NCBI GenBank assembly: GCA_021795255.1
Contig: JAJYPQ010000171.1
Location: forward strand, 1-7,755
DNA length: 7,755 nt
Direction: 5' to 3'
DNA from: Pseudomonadota bacterium
Lineage (GTDB): Bacteria > Pseudomonadota > Gammaproteobacteria > Acidiferrobacterales > Acidiferrobacteraceae
Shown piece by piece: positions 6,793 through 7,755 of this stretch (position 1 is its first letter; each line of letters opens with the position of its first letter). Position numbers and translations under genes: made by a program. The notes under the pieces are model-generated. The model worked only from the letters and a program-made list of their open reading frames with translations, was not told the DNA's origin and did no database searches.

Positions 6793-6797
6793 CCCCT
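6793..6797 (-). promoter_or_regulatory. Shine-Dalgarno of ccmF
   Basis: AGGGG lies seven bases before the ccmF ATG on the minus strand, supporting the start at 6785. Confidence 0.6.
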
Positions 6798-6853
6798 ATG
6801 GCGAAAGACCGAAACGACCCGAGAATAGCGCCGCCCTTAAGGCCACAAACCGG

Positions 6854-6870
6854 TCGCAAGGGTATCGCAA
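6854..6870. repeat. Short direct repeat TCGCAA with 11-bp period in the ccmF leader
   Basis: TCGCAA occurs at 6854-6859 and again at 6865-6870, so the copies are 11 bp apart, about one helical turn. It lies between the predicted promoter and ccmF. Such spacing can suit a protein dimer, but two six-base copies can also arise by chance. No known binding site was recognised. Confidence 0.2.
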
Positions 6871-6900
6871 ACGGGGCGTCTCGTACAGTATGAGGTACCC

Positions 6901-6929
6901 TTTAAATCAGATGATAAAGATATCGACAA
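6901..6929 (-). promoter_or_regulatory. Candidate sigma70 promoter (extended -10) for the ccm operon
   Basis: On the minus strand TTGTCG (6929-6924) serves as -35, a 17-base spacer follows, and TTTAAA (6906-6901) serves as -10, preceded by TGA, an extended -10 element. Transcription would begin near 6894, leaving a leader of about 110 bases before ccmF. It is the best match in the intergenic region and has the right direction. The -10 hexamer matches consensus at four of six positions. No other promoter is visible inside the packed operon, so this one may drive all nine genes. Confidence 0.45.
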
Positions 6930-7014
6930 AAATGGTGCGTAACCCTGTGCATAAACCCGGTGTGGATCGGGCGAAGCAGCATGCCTCCTTCGCTTCTCTC
7001 GGATTGATCACGCT

Positions 7015-7575
7015 TTGAACACACATGTGGCTGTCAGTTCCCCTCCCGGCCGCACGAGTGCGCTCGTGCGCCGCATGGGCGCGAATTCCTTTGACGCGTT
7101 TTTGCTCGTCGCGGTGTGGGTAGCGGCCGCCGCGCCCATTGCCATCGCCTTTGCCGTGGCCCACAAACTACAAAGCTCCGCCCTCCAGACCCTTCTGGGC
7201 GCCTATTTCCCGCTCGTGGGATTTGCCTATTTCGGGCGCGCGTGGGTAAGGTCGGGCCAGACCTTCGGTATGCGCGCCTGGCGGCTCAGCCTGCGCGCCG
7301 CGCGCGGCCGTTTGAGTGTCACGCGCGCGGCCGTGCGTTACGTGCTGGCGCTTGCCTGGTGGGGCGCGCTGATCGAAGGCTTTGCGCTCGCCTTTCAGGG
7401 GGATTACCGCATCGCGACTTTGCCGCTTGCGTTGTTCGGCACCGCCTATTTGTGGATATTTTTCGATCCCGAGGCACAGGCCTTGCACGATCGCTTAAGC
7501 GGGACGCGAGTCCTGTTCATCCCAAAATCACCCGGCGCGGGCGAGAAACCCCGCGCAGACCAGGGTGAGTCCTAG
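7015..7575 (+). CDS. RDD family membrane protein of unknown function
   Basis: The 186-residue product is a small polytopic membrane protein with about four helices (near 29-49, 57-76, 107-127, 133-149). RDD signature features are visible: Arg19/Arg20 just before the first helix, Asp27 at its start, the loop SGQTFGMRAWRL (80-91) and the C-terminal HDRLSGTRV (158-166). The family is widespread; some members are linked to ion transport, but no substrate can be named here. The start is uncertain. TTG at 7015 is the first candidate; GTG at 7027 and GTG at 7066 are alternatives, all without a clear Shine-Dalgarno. ATG at 7075 would remove the signature arginines, so I think a non-ATG start is used. 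The last 15 codons and the stop overlap the end of lptG on the other strand. Confidence 0.85.
   Translation: MNTHVAVSSPPGRTSALVRRMGANSFDAFLLVAVWVAAAAPIAIAFAVAHKLQSSALQTLLGAYFPLVGFAYFGRAWVRSGQTFGMRAWRLSLRAARGRLSVTRAAVRYVLALAWWGALIEGFALAFQGDYRIATLPLALFGTAYLWIFFDPEAQALHDRLSGTRVLFIPKSPGAGEKPRADQGES
7524..7556 (-). terminator. Candidate intrinsic terminator of lptG within the convergent overlap
   Basis: A perfect 7-bp GC stem (GCGCGGG at 7535-7541, CCCGCGC at 7550-7556, eight-base loop) spans the last lptG codons. On the minus strand it is followed by CGGGTGATTTT, which puts a four-T run about seven bases past the stem and right after the stop codon. The T-run is short and displaced, so ending may be inefficient or need Rho. 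On the plus strand there is no T-run after the stem. Confidence 0.35.
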
Positions 7576-7755
7576 CGTCGGTACCGCCGCCCCAAGCAGG
7601 GGCGGCCAATGATAGAGCAGCGTGAGATCGCCAAAGCCACGATTGACGACATAGAAAATGAGGCCGAGCACGACGGCCAGAAACAGCCGGAACCCAAGCC
7701 CCCCATGGCGTCCGTGTCGAAACACGAAGGGTACCGCGAGCAACACCATGGCAGC
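7528..7755 (-). CDS. lptG: LptG, C-terminal part of lipopolysaccharide export permease (partial)
   Basis: Only the last 75 codons are in the window; the gene continues past the right edge. LptG, with LptF and the ATPase LptB, extracts lipopolysaccharide from the inner membrane and passes it to LptC and LptA. The visible part has the end-of-family pattern: MVLLAVPFVF, then FRLFLAVVLGLIFYVVNRGFG, then YHWPPLLGAAVPTL and a final hydrophobic helix. The FYVVN.GFG...Y..PP..GA..P pattern favours LptG over LptF. The ATG at 7749 is internal, since the frame is open to the edge. The stop (7530-7528) lies inside the RDD gene on the opposite strand. It shows that the organism has an outer membrane with lipopolysaccharide-type glycolipid. 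Confidence 0.9.
   Translation of the reverse strand, partial: AAMVLLAVPFVFRHGRHGGLGFRLFLAVVLGLIFYVVNRGFGDLTLLYHWPPLLGAAVPTLGLTLVCAGFLARAG

Larger units (their letters stand above)
6786..7014. other. Divergent intergenic region between ccmF and the RDD gene
   Basis: This 229-bp spacer separates the minus-strand ccm operon from the plus-strand RDD gene. It contains an AT-rich core (6900-6932) in an otherwise GC-rich window, the candidate ccmF promoter, the TCGCAA repeat and the small palindrome CCTTAAGG (6835-6842). I found no convincing plus-strand promoter and no RNA gene. Confidence 0.6.

Noticed and set aside
6947..6969. DnaA-box-like TGTGCATAA and TGTGGATCG near the RDD gene
   Set aside because: Only the first fits the relaxed E. 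coli consensus, and one such match is expected by chance at about this window size. There is no cluster and no dnaA, dnaN or origin context.
7004..7019. FNR-like half-site TTGAT upstream of the RDD gene
   Set aside because: The second half (CTTTG at the expected spacing) does not match ATCAA, and the site is far from the ccmF promoter.

Overview
This GC-rich window is almost entirely a System I (Ccm) cytochrome c maturation operon on the minus strand. Reading from about 6785 down to 207, the order is ccmF, ccmH, ccmI, ccmA, ccmB, ccmC, ccmD, ccmE, ccmG. A separate ccmI, a full Ccm set and an adjacent LptG-type lipopolysaccharide exporter gene point to a diderm proteobacterium. The protein style fits Gammaproteobacteria best, but the sequence alone does not settle genus or species.

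Layout: 1-206 is the untranslated region downstream of ccmG and holds no convincing gene. 207-6785 is the nine-gene ccm operon, with only two non-coding bases in the whole stretch. 6786-7014 is a divergent intergenic region with a plausible sigma70-type promoter reading into ccmF. 7015-7575 (+) encodes an RDD-family membrane protein. Its 3' end overlaps tail-to-tail with the 3' end of a minus-strand lptG, which runs off the right edge of the window.

How the genes work together: CcmA (ATPase), CcmB and CcmC (membrane), with the small CcmD, load haem onto the periplasmic chaperone CcmE and release it. CcmG and CcmH (thiol-redox proteins) keep apocytochrome CXXCH cysteines reduced. CcmI (TPR) holds the apocytochrome. 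CcmF receives haem from CcmE and ligates it with CcmH and CcmI. All essential catalytic residues I could check are present: CcmE His, CcmF four histidines and WWD segment, CcmC two histidines and WWD segment, CcmA Walker A/B and signature, CcmG CXXC and CcmH CXXC. The operon therefore looks functional.

I did not find a new kind of system here. The unusual points are: the rearranged gene order, with the F-H-I block first and ccmG moved to the end; an HGANY haem-binding motif in CcmE where HDENY is usual; an Arg after the conserved His in the CcmF WGGH segment; a ccmE ribosome binding site written inside the acidic tail codons of ccmD; and a GC hairpin placed in the 48-bp convergent overlap of the RDD gene and lptG.
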